Source: Haliea alexandrii
Lineage (GTDB): Bacteria; Pseudomonadota; Gammaproteobacteria; Pseudomonadales; Halieaceae
Direction: 5' to 3'
Assembly: GCF_003719295.1 (NCBI RefSeq)
Contig: NZ_RFLW01000006.1
Location: 85,315 to 149,314 of the forward strand
Length of the DNA stretch: 64,000 bases
In this document: piece by piece, positions 1 to 8,477 of the stretch
Layout of the letters: each line of letters begins with the position of its first letter
Position numbering within the stretch: position 1 is the first letter of the stretch
The notes under the pieces: generated by a model
Databases searched by the model: none
What the model was told of the DNA's origin: nothing
The model's input: only the letters and a program-made list of their open reading frames with translations
Position numbers and translations under genes: made by a program

Positions 1-1325
1 AGATCACTCGCCAGTTTGGGGTTCTTCAGGAGGGCCAGTTTGGTGATCTGACGCCGATGAGCCGCAAGATCGCTCACCAGCGCCTGTGACAGCGGCTTCT
101 CTTGAGATGCATCCACCTCACCGCCCTCCCCTACTTCCGGCCCAGCAGCATCGGGGCCGCTTTCGTTCGCTGCCTTGGGCATGTCCTGCTGCCGCGCCAG
201 CCCCTCGATGACGTCCAGCTCGCCCCGCCAGTTGAGGGTCACCACCACACCCGCGTACAGTCGCTGCGCGGCGGTGTAACCGCTGCAGGCCTTCTCGATC
301 TCGTCTTCAAGCTGCCACAGGGCCTCGTTGGCCGCATTGATCGCATCGAACAGCGCTTCCTCGTTCTCGAACTCTTCCGGCAAGGGCGCATCCGCATCCA
401 GGGCCTCAAGGTCGGCCACTCGCTGCGCCAGACGATCACATTCGGCGGCTTTGTCCGGCGGGACATCAATCAACTCCGAGGGAAGGCGTACCAGGCCGTT
501 GGTCAATTCCTCCCGGTCGAGGCCGTGCGCCACCCAGGACCATTCCCTGGCTTTCTCAATCGTGCGGGCCTTGCGCCCCAATTTCTCCAGCGCCAGCCTC
601 TCCACCAGTTCGGTATCCGAGAGATAGACCTTGTCCTCGAACAGGTCGCACTCCACCGCCCCACCGGCCTTTTCATAGGCGGCAACCCCGACAAACGCAC
701 CAATCCCCTGCCCCGCCTCGATGGCCTTACCGACCAACCAGCGCCGGATCGCATGGGCCGAACAGTGCTCCCCGAGCTCCCGGTAACAGGCCAGCTGCCG
801 CTTGGTATCGTCCACCAGCGCGAAGGCCTGCACTTCCTCCAAAGTGAACTGGCCCTTGCGGTAATCGGCCATAATGGCCTTAGCCACCCGGCCCAGCCTG
901 AGCAGCTTGCGGACACGGGCCTCGCTCAAACCGAAGCGCACCGCGATCTCGGCCTCCGTCAGCCCCTGTCGCGCCAGCTCTGCAAAAGCTTGCATCTGGT
1001 CCGCTGGATGCATGCCGTCGCGCTGAAAATTTTCCGCCAGCGAAATTGCGGTCACTGAATCCTTTACCCCGCGCACCGCACAGGGCACCGGATAATTCCC
1101 GGCAATCCGTCCAGCCTGGGCCAGCCCCTGCAGGGCTTTTAATCGGCGTCCGCCCGCGATCACCGCAAACCCCTCGCCTTCCGGTACCACCACAAGGTTC
1201 TGTAGTACACCCTCGGCGGCAATGCTCGCCATCAGGGATTCATGGGTCACACGACTGGCCATCGCCACCCGCACATTTCTCCGACTGGCTAACAGCCGGT
1301 CCAGACCGATCATCTGAATAGACAT
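1..1325 (-). CDS. Large ParB-family partition protein (3' end beyond window)
   Basis: About 441 residues are visible and the frame is open to the left edge, so the C-terminus is missing. The N-terminal half shows the ParB pattern: an IAGGRRLKAL segment matching the CTP-binding GxRR box, then SLAENFQRDGMHPADQ matching the ENxxRxxLxPxE box, then a helix-turn-helix around residues 130-150 (LTEAEIAVRFGLSEARVRKL). Such proteins bind centromere-like sites or act as regulators on plasmids and conjugative islands. The rest is acidic and rich in Glu and Ala. I chose the ATG at 1325 because GAGGAAAA lies about 8 bases upstream; another in-frame ATG lies 18 bases further up. A separate parA-parB pair lies at 3.4-5.7 kb, so this is probably not the main plasmid ParB. 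Seen: motifs and open frame. Inferred: role. Confidence 0.9.
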   Translation of the reverse strand, partial: MSIQMIGLDRLLASRRNVRVAMASRVTHESLMASIAAEGVLQNLVVVPEGEGFAVIAGGRRLKALQGLAQAGRIAGNYPVPCAVRGVKDSVTAISLAENFQRDGMHPADQMQAFAELARQGLTEAEIAVRFGLSEARVRKLLRLGRVAKAIMADYRKGQFTLEEVQAFALVDDTKRQLACYRELGEHCSAHAIRRWLVGKAIEAGQGIGAFVGVAAYEKAGGAVECDLFEDKVYLSDTELVERLALEKLGRKARTIEKAREWSWVAHGLDREELTNGLVRLPSELIDVPPDKAAECDRLAQRVADLEALDADAPLPEEFENEEALFDAINAANEALWQLEDEIEKACSGYTAAQRLYAGVVVTLNWRGELDVIEGLARQQDMPKAANESGPDAAGPEVGEGGEVDASQEKPLSQALVSDLAAHRRQITKLALLKNPKLASD

Positions 1326-2141
1326 AAAATTTTCCTCGCACATGGATTTGGTTTTGGGTCGCCCCAACCCCCATCCCTCTGGGGGCGAGACGCCCCCACC
1401 CGGCGAGGTACGAGCCCCGCAGCCGGCTTTGGCGGGGCCAGGCAGGGGGAACCACCCGCCTTGCAGCGAGAGAGCGGCAAAGGAGCAGCGAGTAATCAGT
1501 ACAAGAACAGTGACAGCACACCTAACCCACACGGAGAACCAACAGGACGCGAACGCGTGAAAGGTGGGGGATGCCTGGCGCAAGCCACAACGGATGCCAG
1601 GCTAGACATTCACCCAGAGGGATAAAAAAACACGCAGGCGCCGCGTGCAATGCAAGCCAAATCCACGCTATCGCCCTCCTCTCGCCAGGGATGCGCAGGG
1701 CCTATCCCTACGGGATGCAGCGGCCGCGGAATCCGGAGCCAGCCCGCCCGGGCGCCCTCCCCCCCCCGTCAGAGCTTGGTTGTCACCACATGCCCAGTAA
1801 CAACAACACGTCGCTCAGGAAGAACCCCGCAGATAGAGCCCAGGCCCACTGACGCCCAGCCCCCGGGGCACGGAAAACATCATCGGGATGGTGGCTCATG
1901 CACGTCCTTTTCGTGCCTACCCAACACATTGAGCTGCACCAACAGCCCTCCTCGCCACTGGACACAATGGCAGGCAGGACAGCGACCGCTCGTCACCCGC
2001 CCAGGGCGCAACGTTCACCTCTAAGGCATAACCCCAATAGGGAGAACACCGAAAGAACACCACTCTTTCGGCGGAAGTCGCGACAAATACTCACCCTCTG
2101 CCCTATCCACCCGGGGCGTTTCCCCTGGCTAAAACACCCGC
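1326..2141. other. Mostly non-coding stretch with hairpins upstream of the large parB
   Basis: About 800 bases with one credible small gene (1783-1899, minus). Close to the parB start there is a strong hairpin, TGGGGGCG/AGA/CGCCCCCA at 1380-1398, about 55 bases upstream on the minus strand, and a weaker GC-rich inverted repeat near 1413-1438. These could influence parB expression. Several open frames here have no ribosome-binding site or recognisable protein and are taken as chance frames in GC-rich DNA. Confidence 0.4.
1783..1899 (-). CDS. Possible 38-residue membrane peptide
   Basis: A short frame starts at an ATG preceded by AAAAGGACGTGC, a good ribosome-binding site at suitable distance. 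The peptide has a polar N-terminal half (MSHHPDDVFRAPGAGRQW) followed by one hydrophobic segment long enough to cross the membrane, ending in GMW. I do not recognise it. It lies on the same strand as the truncated parB and could share its transcript. Many short frames in this DNA are spurious, so it stays a candidate; the initiation signal plus the hydrophobic helix make it better than chance. Confidence 0.35.
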   Translation of the reverse strand: MSHHPDDVFRAPGAGRQWAWALSAGFFLSDVLLLLGMW

Positions 2142-2170
2142 TATACTACATAGCGTTCCTCGAGGAACGC
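2142..2170 (+). promoter_or_regulatory. Promoter -10 and palindromic operator of the 342-residue ParB-like gene
   Basis: A TATACT -10 box at 2142-2147 is followed at once by a perfect 18-base palindrome, GCGTTCCTCGAGGAACGC (2153-2170), covering the expected transcription start. The core GTTCCT-NN-AGGAAC recurs at 61906-61919 upstream of the paralogous ParB-like gene. The position suggests autorepression. The -35 is weak. Confidence 0.7.
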
Positions 2171-2183
2171 AATTGGATATCAA

Positions 2184-3212
2184 ATGCCTCAACCCACCCG
2201 CAGTGCCAACGACGACCGACGATCACGGCTAACCAGGCTGCTGGCCCCGGCTATGCAGAATGTGCCTCGGGACCAGATCCAGCGGGCCCCCTATGCCATC
2301 CAGGCCGACGTCCCGGAAGCCCAGCAACATGCCCTGATTGACCATGCCCTGGAGCTCGGCGGCCCCCCCGGCACCGTCATCGGTCGCCAGATCACCACAC
2401 CGGAGGGAAAATTCATTGAGATCCTGCTGGGCTGGGAACGCCTGCAGGCCTTCCTGCACCGGGACGCCTACCCCCGGGCCCCCTCCGTCCCCATCGGACT
2501 GATCGACTGCAATGCCGCCGAGGCCGCCTTCTACGCCATTGAATACGCGGCCAGGGACCACGCTGCCTCGGGCCTGGTCACGAGCCCTCTGCTCTACGCC
2601 GCTGCAGCTCTCACGGCCATGGAACACTTCGGCCGCCCCGACAAGCCCTGGAAAATCCAGACCCTGGCCAATGCCCTGTGTATTGCCCGCCCCACCCTCT
2701 CCAACCGGCTGCGCTTGCTCAAGGGCCTCGCACCTGGCACCCGGGCCCTGCTGCAAAGCGGCCAGATCAAACCGCAATTTGCCAAGTTTCTGCTCGGCGA
2801 ACCCTCCCCCAGCCGGCAGGAACGCCTCGCCACCCAGGCTGCCAAAGGCATGATGTCCTCCCGGGCCCTCTACCGCCTGGTCCACCCCGGCTACGAGCCC
2901 CCGCAACTGGTGGCCCAGCCCCGCGGCAAGGCCGCCCAACGCCTGGGCGATGTGGGCCTGATGGAGCGCGAACTGGCGGAACACTACGGCACCCCCACGA
3001 CCATCGTCCTGGATACCAAACAGCACAAAGGCACTGTGGAACTCGCCTTCCACAGTCTCTCGGAACTCAAGGGCTTACTGGATAAACTGGATCACCGGAT
3101 CCAGACCGACACTCTGCTGCGCGGCCAACTCAGCCTCTCGGTAGACAACACCCGGGAAGCCAATGCCCTCCTCCTGGAACTCGGCGCCAACCAGGATCCC
3201 GAACTGGAATAA
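2184..3212 (+). CDS. ParB-like DNA-binding regulator (342 residues)
   Basis: Soluble protein with a ParB-like N-terminal domain (LGWERLQAF around residue 90) and a central helix-turn-helix (ANALCIARPTLSNRLRLLKG, about residues 165-185). It resembles the 333-residue protein encoded at 60891-61892 in order and wording (IEILLGWE versus IEVLTGWE; ARPTLSNRL versus GRPTLANRL), so the two are paralogues. Each is preceded by the same palindrome, pointing to autoregulation and possible cross-regulation. It lacks the canonical ENxxRxxL box of a CTPase ParB, so a transcription factor role (KorB-like) is as likely as partition. No strong Shine-Dalgarno is visible; the GAGGAA of the palindrome lies about 16 bases upstream. 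It converges on the parAB operon. Confidence 0.8.
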   Translation: MPQPTRSANDDRRSRLTRLLAPAMQNVPRDQIQRAPYAIQADVPEAQQHALIDHALELGGPPGTVIGRQITTPEGKFIEILLGWERLQAFLHRDAYPRAPSVPIGLIDCNAAEAAFYAIEYAARDHAASGLVTSPLLYAAAALTAMEHFGRPDKPWKIQTLANALCIARPTLSNRLRLLKGLAPGTRALLQSGQIKPQFAKFLLGEPSPSRQERLATQAAKGMMSSRALYRLVHPGYEPPQLVAQPRGKAAQRLGDVGLMERELAEHYGTPTTIVLDTKQHKGTVELAFHSLSELKGLLDKLDHRIQTDTLLRGQLSLSVDNTREANALLLELGANQDPELE

Positions 3213-3336
3213 CCCCTCACCGCGGGAGCAGAGGCAGAGGATAATCGCGAACCACCGCGCCAGGGTGAGCGAACCCGCGCGGCGATCTACTGGAACCTAA
3301 GCGATTCAGCGGCCACTGGGGACGCTGCAAAAATGC

Positions 3337-3349
3337 ACTTTTGAAAAGT
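3337..3349. promoter_or_regulatory. Palindrome downstream of parB, possible centromere-like site
   Basis: ACTTTTGAAAAGT is a 13-base perfect inverted repeat in an AT-rich pocket between the convergent ParB-like gene and parB. sopC/parS sites of type Ia partition loci commonly lie just after parB. Only one copy is visible, so this is a weak candidate. Confidence 0.2.
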
Positions 3350-3400
3350 ACTTTATACTTATATATCAATAAGTTAGATAAAAATGGGAACCGTGCACAC

Positions 3401-4438
3401 TCACAGCTTCAGAGCGCTGCGAATGGCCTCCTCAACCTCGGTTATCTGCTCGTCCGAGAGTTCAAACAGGTCGACCTTGTACTGACCTTTGTTGGTGCGA
3501 TGGGCGCCGATCACCGCCCGCTTGCGCCCATGACCATCAACCAATTCCCGGCGCTTCGCTGCCACCGCCGGCTTGGGTTTTGTCGCGGCGGTTCGCAATG
3601 CTTTTAGCAAAGCGGCGCCATCCTCAAATCGCGTTTGCCCTGCAAACTCCTTCAGCAGCTGCTTGCGTGCTGAAGGCCCTAGCGCGGACAGGGCTTTCTG
3701 GATATCCAGACCGGCGCGCAGACTGATCCTGGTGGGTGAGGCCACCTGCTTGACGATCTCTTCTGGCAACTCCGCCAACTTGAGGTATTTACCCGCCAGG
3801 GTCCTGTCGACCCCTTCGATCCCGGCGAGGACTTCCAGCGTCATGTCAGGCTTGCCAGCGCGCAGCTGGGCAAAGTAGACCGCTCGCTCCCAGGAAGAAA
3901 TGTCCTGCCGGTCATCATTCTCACTGTCCGCTAGGCGCTTGGCGTCAGCATCGGTGATCTGGTCGCTGTACCAGGCCTTGAGCAGTCCACTGCCCTCCCC
4001 TGCCTCGGCCAGCAATTGCGCGACGTAGCGCCTGCGAGTGCCGTAAATCACCTCATAGCGCTTATCGCCCTGGGGCTTTTGCAGCTCACGCACCAGCACC
4101 GGGTCACGCTGACCTTCATCCCGAATCGCCGCCAGTAGCTGTTGCACCGCCACATCCTCCGGCGACAAAAGGGACTGCACCCGCTTATTCAGCGGAGACG
4201 CGACACAGTGCCGAGGATTGACCTCAATCAGATCGCACTCCACCGTGTTTTTGGAGACCGGCAACTCCAGATACATCCGCTGCTGACGTTTCCCGCGTGC
4301 GGTAATCGCCGGTGAATTGATGGGCGATGCCACGCGCTTTTCCGTGGCGGCCTCCGCGGTGGACGGTGCCTTTTCAGCCGCCGTATCGCCCAAGCGGGCA
4401 GACAGCGCATGGATACCAAACTTTTTCTTCTCAGCCAT
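3401..4438 (-). CDS. parB: Plasmid partition protein ParB (SopB-like)
   Basis: 345-residue centromere-binding partner of the adjacent ParA. The N-terminal third is Ala/Thr-rich, as expected of the ParA-contacting tail of type Ia ParB proteins. The ParB core has YGTRRRYVAQLLAEA (GxRR box, about residues 135-150), then SENDDRQDISSWERA (ENxxRxDxSxxE box), then a helix-turn-helix around MTLEVLAGIEGVDRTLAGKYLK. The C-terminal region (DGHGRKRAVIGAHRTNKGQY) resembles the dimerisation domain of SopB-type proteins. Its ATG overlaps the parA stop by one base (TGATG), so translation is coupled. Confidence 0.93.
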   Translation of the reverse strand: MAEKKKFGIHALSARLGDTAAEKAPSTAEAATEKRVASPINSPAITARGKRQQRMYLELPVSKNTVECDLIEVNPRHCVASPLNKRVQSLLSPEDVAVQQLLAAIRDEGQRDPVLVRELQKPQGDKRYEVIYGTRRRYVAQLLAEAGEGSGLLKAWYSDQITDADAKRLADSENDDRQDISSWERAVYFAQLRAGKPDMTLEVLAGIEGVDRTLAGKYLKLAELPEEIVKQVASPTRISLRAGLDIQKALSALGPSARKQLLKEFAGQTRFEDGAALLKALRTAATKPKPAVAAKRRELVDGHGRKRAVIGAHRTNKGQYKVDLFELSDEQITEVEEAIRSALKL

Positions 4439-5679
4439 CAGTAGATCCCCTTCTCTTCCAGCACCGCTTTCTTGCTCGGCCAGCGCGGATACACTGCCCG
4501 TTCCAGGATTTCATCAAACACTGTTTTGAAGTTGGCCATCGCCCGTTTGCGCGCCTCGCGATTCACATTGGCATCGCCAGCGTTGACGTCAAAGACGGTG
4601 CGTCGCATCAAGGACAGATTGCTCACCACTGCCTCATGCTTCTTGATCACGGAGTGCATGCAGTCCGTGCTAAAGGTCCTGCGGATCTGATCCAGTACAA
4701 ACTCGCTGCCCAATGTCGCCGTCTTCTCAGACGCTGAGAACCGGGTGGGTAAAAACAGCATATCCGGCAGCACCACTTCATCACCAAAGGTCTCGTACAG
4801 CGTCTCGGACTGGTCCTTGTACAAATCGCCGAAAGACAGGGTGGACGCAAAATCAGTGATCTCGGTCGGCACCGGCACCACCACCGCATCCGAGGCAAAG
4901 ATGATATTGAGCGGCAGCAGACCCAGTGACGGCGTCCCGTCCATGATCACGATGTCGAAATCGGTTTTGACCTCATTGACGATGTCTTTGACCCGGTGGA
5001 ACCAGTGCATCATTTTGCTGAGGCGGTCACTCTCCGAACGCGCCTCCATGATGGCGTTGGAAAGAGCATATTCGACACCGGCCAGCTGCAGGGTAGAAGG
5101 GATGATTTTGAGGTTGGGCAGGTGCGTGTCGCGGATGACATCCTTGGCCCAGCTGGCCGGATAACCTTCCTCTTCCAGGATATAGGGCCCCAGGGATTTT
5201 TCGTGGGACGTATCGAAGTCCGGCAGAATCCCGCAGTTGTAGGTCAGTGAGGCCTGGGGATCCAGGTCCACAAACAATACCCGGTAGCCCAGGTTGGCGT
5301 AATAGGAACCCGCATACCAGGACGTAGTAGTTTTCCAGCAGCCGCCCTTGAAGTTGGTGAAGGACATCACCACGGCGTCTTCGTTGGGCTGGCGCCAGGG
5401 GCGGGTACCAAAGTACTCCTGCATCACCAGCACCTGGTCCAGGGTGGCACCCAATCGGCGATGGGTTTTCGGATCCAGGTCAGGGGAGGGGAGCCGGCCT
5501 TCCTTTTCCGCCATATAAATGGTGTTGACCTTGGCGCCAACCAGCTCGACCAGCTCTTCGCCCCTGTAACGCCGCGGCGGCATCTGGTCTTCGGCAATCG
5601 CCTTGATGTCCTTGATCAGGTTATGGCCATTGTCGAGGTAGCGGCCCAGCTTATTGAAATTTTCCTGGCTGATAGGCAT
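4438..5679 (-). CDS. parA: Plasmid partition ATPase ParA (type Ia, with N-terminal HTH)
   Basis: 413 residues. Residues 30-100 form a MerR-like helix-turn-helix, used by type Ia ParA proteins to repress their own promoter. The deviant Walker A is KGGCWKTTT at about 111-119, followed by the A' motif FVDLDPQAS and a Walker B-like DIVIMDGTPSLG. Family members form a nucleoid-bound ATP-dependent gradient that moves ParB-centromere complexes. The gene is transcribed away from the iterons, and parB follows with a one-base overlap. Start: ATG at 5679 after GGGGAAAA, the only start giving the whole N-terminal domain. Confidence 0.95.
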   Translation of the reverse strand: MPISQENFNKLGRYLDNGHNLIKDIKAIAEDQMPPRRYRGEELVELVGAKVNTIYMAEKEGRLPSPDLDPKTHRRLGATLDQVLVMQEYFGTRPWRQPNEDAVVMSFTNFKGGCWKTTTSWYAGSYYANLGYRVLFVDLDPQASLTYNCGILPDFDTSHEKSLGPYILEEEGYPASWAKDVIRDTHLPNLKIIPSTLQLAGVEYALSNAIMEARSESDRLSKMMHWFHRVKDIVNEVKTDFDIVIMDGTPSLGLLPLNIIFASDAVVVPVPTEITDFASTLSFGDLYKDQSETLYETFGDEVVLPDMLFLPTRFSASEKTATLGSEFVLDQIRRTFSTDCMHSVIKKHEAVVSNLSLMRRTVFDVNAGDANVNREARKRAMANFKTVFDEILERAVYPRWPSKKAVLEEKGIY

Positions 5680-5896
5680 GTTGATGTTTTCCCCGTATCA
5701 AAAAATATTAATTGACATTCTAAGGGAAAAAATTGGGGAAAAATATCAAACAGGGGTCGAATGTAAGAAAAATGAACACACGGCTTTCTTTGGAACCCTC
5801 AACACAACGATTGTCCGAGCCGCTGGTCGCCGGAAAAGCGCTCAGGCCCAATGGCAGGACGTCACCAGGGCGCAAAACAGGGCAGCAGAGAGGGCC

Positions 5897-5905
5897 TGTG
5901 GATAA
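5897..5905 (-). promoter_or_regulatory. Perfect DnaA box
   Basis: TGTGGATAA on the plus strand is TTATCCACA on the minus strand, the consensus DnaA-binding site. It lies 25 bases from the first iteron and supports a DnaA-assisted replication origin. Confidence 0.8.
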
Positions 5906-5929
5906 GTCTGCCACCGCTCTGGGCCAAAA

Positions 5930-6106
5930 GGACAGTGAACCATGCACTAAGGACAGCGAACAATCGCCGAAGCACAGTGAACGATGCCTTAAGGACAGTG
6001 AACGATGGAGATCAACAGTGAACACTGGCAAAGGACAGTGAACCATTCAAGAAGGACAGTGAGCGAACATAAAACCACAGTGAACCATCTCAGAAGGACA
6101 GTGAAC
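5930..6106 (+). repeat. Nine phased iterons of the replication origin
   Basis: Nine copies of an 11-base direct repeat, consensus GGACAGTGAAC, start at 5930, 5951, 5972, 5993, 6013, 6033, 6054, 6075 and 6096. Copies 1, 4, 6 and 9 are exact; the others differ by one or two bases. Start-to-start spacing is 20-21 bases, two helical turns, so all copies face the same side of the helix. Several carry a 3' CAT or GAT extension and a 5' AA. Layout (DnaA box, iterons, AT-rich DNA, initiator gene) is that of an iteron-controlled plasmid origin. Confidence 0.92.
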
Positions 6107-6240
6107 AAACCAAAGAGACTTTCAAGCCACTGAATATAAAGGATTATTCCCCCCTATATTCTGTTCTATTCCTGAGATTCACCCCTATTCAATTTTATTC
6201 AGTTCTATTCACATTGATATTTTTGACGACTCGAGAGCAG
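6107..6240. other. AT-rich part of oriV, probable unwinding region
   Basis: After the last iteron the DNA becomes strongly AT-rich and holds repeated CTATTC/TTATTC tracts in two imperfect blocks beginning CCCCTATATTCTG and CCCCTATTCAATT. Such tracts beside iterons usually act as the DNA-unwinding element. No coding sequence fits here. Inference from position and composition. Confidence 0.6.
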
Positions 6241-6288
6241 AAAAATGTCAAAACAGGTCGCAGAAAGGGGTTGTAAGTAAACTGACCA

Positions 6289-6317
6289 TTGACAGCCCTC
6301 AGCCATATCAATAGGAT
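6289..6317 (+). promoter_or_regulatory. Promoter of the initiator gene
   Basis: TTGACA at 6289-6294, a 17-base spacer, then TAGGAT at 6312-6317. Transcription would start near 6324, about 35 bases before the initiator ATG. It lies downstream of the iterons rather than overlapping them. Confidence 0.55.
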
Positions 6318-6358
6318 TAGCTTAACAGGATGGTTTTCTTCCTCAAAAGAATTCAGAT

Positions 6359-7888
6359 ATGGCTGCAAAACCCCTTTATTACAGTATTTCCCCGGAAGCA
6401 TCAGCACAACTCCCTCTGCTGATCAAAGACACCAGCTTCACCGCCAAACTGCGGGATTTTTTAATTGTTCTCGTTGATGCCTGCCAGGACGCGGATCAGC
6501 TACGCATCAGTCGACAGGACTTTGTACAGCGATTAAACAACGCAAACCATGCCGCAAGTGCCGGGCTTATTGGCAAACGGTTCAAAGAGCTGGCAGAAAT
6601 CGGTGTCCTCAAAGAGACGGACTGCTATCTGGCCGGCAAGGCCTGCCGCATTGTGGAATTGACCAGCCTACAACCAGTGTTGGCGCACTTCGGTAACGCC
6701 AACCGCCAGACCCTGATCCCCTCACACCGACCCTCTCGGGAACAACTGACCCTGGAAATAGGGCAGCTGGAAATGGAGGGCAGTTTTCTGTCTCTGTCAG
6801 AGGAAGTCCCCCCCCGCATCGAAAGTCTGTTCTGCATCCTTGACGCCGGGATGAAACTCTCGGGGCGGGACAAGCGTAAAGATATCCAGTGCAAGTACCA
6901 GTTCTATGAGGACGACTGGATCGAAATCCGGACTTCGACCCAGACCCGCGAGGGCAGTGACGTCGCCTACCTCTCGGACGAGCGCGCCATGCGCGCCCTG
7001 AATGGCATCCTCCTGGACCAGCTGGAATCGCGCTTTGGCTCCCTCGACCAACTCTCTGTCACTGACCTCGGGATCAAGGACGAGTACTTTTTCTTTGATC
7101 TCTACGAGCTCTGCCGGCGTATGGGCCTGCGACCCAACGACCAGAACCGCCGTATCGTCCGCGATATGCTGGCCCGGTTACGTGACACCGAGTTCAAGGT
7201 GGACGCCAGCCAATCACTGTATTTTCGGGAGGCCTTCACCTTCGGCGCCGAGACGGCGCACTACCGTTACATTACCGAGTTTTACGCCAAAAAGGATTAC
7301 CAGCACGACGAGCAGGGCCGACGCCGGGTGAAGTCGGATCGTTACTACATGGTCAAATTCCACACCGCCATCCTTGCCAACCTCGTCTCTGGGGGCCGTT
7401 CGTTCATCTCCCACGACGGCCTGATGACTGAGCGCTCTGGCCTGGCCCACCGCCTCAATAACTGGGCCAAGGCAGTGATCGGTGTCCGGCCCAAGCCGGC
7501 CAACCGGCCCTTTACCTATACCCTCGATGAGTTTGGTGAACGGGTGATTCCCTCCGCTCGGCTGGATAATTTTGAGCGGGACTTCCTGAACCTCATCCGA
7601 CGCCAGTGCAACGACGTGGACGAGCAGGGACAGCCCCATCACGAAGAGTCCACACCAGGCTGGCAGGAGGAGGGGACCAATGTCGGCTGGTTGTACGGTT
7701 ACTACTACAAGGTCGAATGGGATGAAGCCAAGATCCAGGAGCACCGGCGGATGCGACGCCGACGCGCCCGAACCACCAAGCTCTACCCGCTGATCACCAT
7801 TTGGCGAGATACCCGGGACCATTTTGTTGGTGACAACAGCGATCACAACAAGGCGCTGCGACGCCAGGCCGCGGCCTTGAGCGCCTGA
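6359..7888 (+). CDS. Plasmid replication initiator (Rep, possibly RctB-like)
   Basis: 509-residue soluble protein encoded just after the iterons, the place of the replication initiator. It shows winged-helix-like stretches (LRISRQDFVQRLNNANHAAS near residues 50-70; FDLYELCRRMGLRPNDQN near 245-265) and a strongly basic tail (RRMRRRRARTTK, about residues 465-477). The overall look recalls the large initiators with an RctB-type domain more than the 250-300-residue Rep_3 proteins, but I cannot prove that without a search. It should bind the nine repeats at 5930-6106 and recruit host helicase with DnaA. The two genes downstream follow with almost no gap. Start at ATG 6359; the Shine-Dalgarno is poor, which is common for limiting initiators. 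Confidence 0.8.
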   Translation: MAAKPLYYSISPEASAQLPLLIKDTSFTAKLRDFLIVLVDACQDADQLRISRQDFVQRLNNANHAASAGLIGKRFKELAEIGVLKETDCYLAGKACRIVELTSLQPVLAHFGNANRQTLIPSHRPSREQLTLEIGQLEMEGSFLSLSEEVPPRIESLFCILDAGMKLSGRDKRKDIQCKYQFYEDDWIEIRTSTQTREGSDVAYLSDERAMRALNGILLDQLESRFGSLDQLSVTDLGIKDEYFFFDLYELCRRMGLRPNDQNRRIVRDMLARLRDTEFKVDASQSLYFREAFTFGAETAHYRYITEFYAKKDYQHDEQGRRRVKSDRYYMVKFHTAILANLVSGGRSFISHDGLMTERSGLAHRLNNWAKAVIGVRPKPANRPFTYTLDEFGERVIPSARLDNFERDFLNLIRRQCNDVDEQGQPHHEESTPGWQEEGTNVGWLYGYYYKVEWDEAKIQEHRRMRRRRARTTKLYPLITIWRDTRDHFVGDNSDHNKALRRQAAALSA

Positions 7889-7892
7889 TCCC

Positions 7893-8477
7893 ATGGAGCG
7901 CGCCTGGCAGCCGTCGCGTAATGCGCTCCTGACGCTCAAGCAACTGGGACTGTCAGCGGCCCAGATACAGGCTTCGGTCGAGGCCTTCCGGGACGACGCG
8001 GCGGAGCAGACCGATCTGGCCTTCATGCGCTTCGCGCGCGACGCTGCCGGCAATGAGGTAGTGGCCCAGCGGGCAGCCGACCTCCTCGAGCTACCCCTGC
8101 ATTGGCAACCGCCGGACAACATCACCAGCGCGCTTTTGGCGGCGGGCTATCAGCCCGACGCGATTGCCCACTATCGCGGACTCTTCGTGCTCACGGCCAG
8201 GGAGCAGGGCAGGGCGCTGCGCGACCCCGGCAAGGCCTTCTTTGCCTTCTGCTGTCACCGCAGTACGCGCCTGCCGTCCCTACTGCCCGGCGAATGGCTA
8301 CCTGCCACGAAAACCCTGCAGCAACTGGTTTCGGAGCAGGGCCTGAGCCCCGCTCGCATTCCCGAGGTCATCGAGCACTTCACCCGCACCCATCAGGGCA
8401 AGGTGTCCGCTGACTGGGACAATACCTTTGCCGACTGGATAGCAAAGGGGAGGGCACCGGGAGCACAATCATGCTGA
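7893..8477 (+). CDS. Replication-associated protein with possible DnaT-like C-terminal domain
   Basis: 194 residues, starting 4 bases after the initiator stop and overlapping the next gene by 7 bases, so co-transcribed with rep. I do not recognise the full protein. The last 60 residues read WLPATKTLQQLVSEQGLSP, then IPEVIEHFTRTHQGK, then SADWDNTFADWI, resembling the single-strand-binding fold of DnaT-type primosomal proteins, where Trp and Phe occur in the pattern F..YH...G....DW...F..W. The N-terminal part (LGLSAAQIQASVEAFRDDAAE) looks like a related helical unit. A role in primosome loading at the plasmid origin is plausible inference. Confidence 0.5.
   Translation: MERAWQPSRNALLTLKQLGLSAAQIQASVEAFRDDAAEQTDLAFMRFARDAAGNEVVAQRAADLLELPLHWQPPDNITSALLAAGYQPDAIAHYRGLFVLTAREQGRALRDPGKAFFAFCCHRSTRLPSLLPGEWLPATKTLQQLVSEQGLSPARIPEVIEHFTRTHQGKVSADWDNTFADWIAKGRAPGAQSC

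Noticed and set aside
102..1058. Plus-strand frame of 318 codons at the left edge
   Set aside because: It is antiphase to the ParB gene on the minus strand, which has clear motifs and a ribosome-binding site; long antisense frames are expected in GC-rich coding DNA.
1342..1852. Several short plus-strand frames upstream of the ParB-like gene
   Set aside because: Pro/Arg-rich low-complexity products with no initiation signal or family resemblance.
3341..3607. Plus-strand frame of 88 codons over the end of parB
   Set aside because: Begins in AT-rich intergenic DNA and continues antisense to parB; no ribosome-binding site.
5930..6106. CRISPR array
   Set aside because: Repeats are only 11 bases with 9-10-base gaps, not unique spacers of 30 or more, and no cas gene is present; phased iterons explain them.
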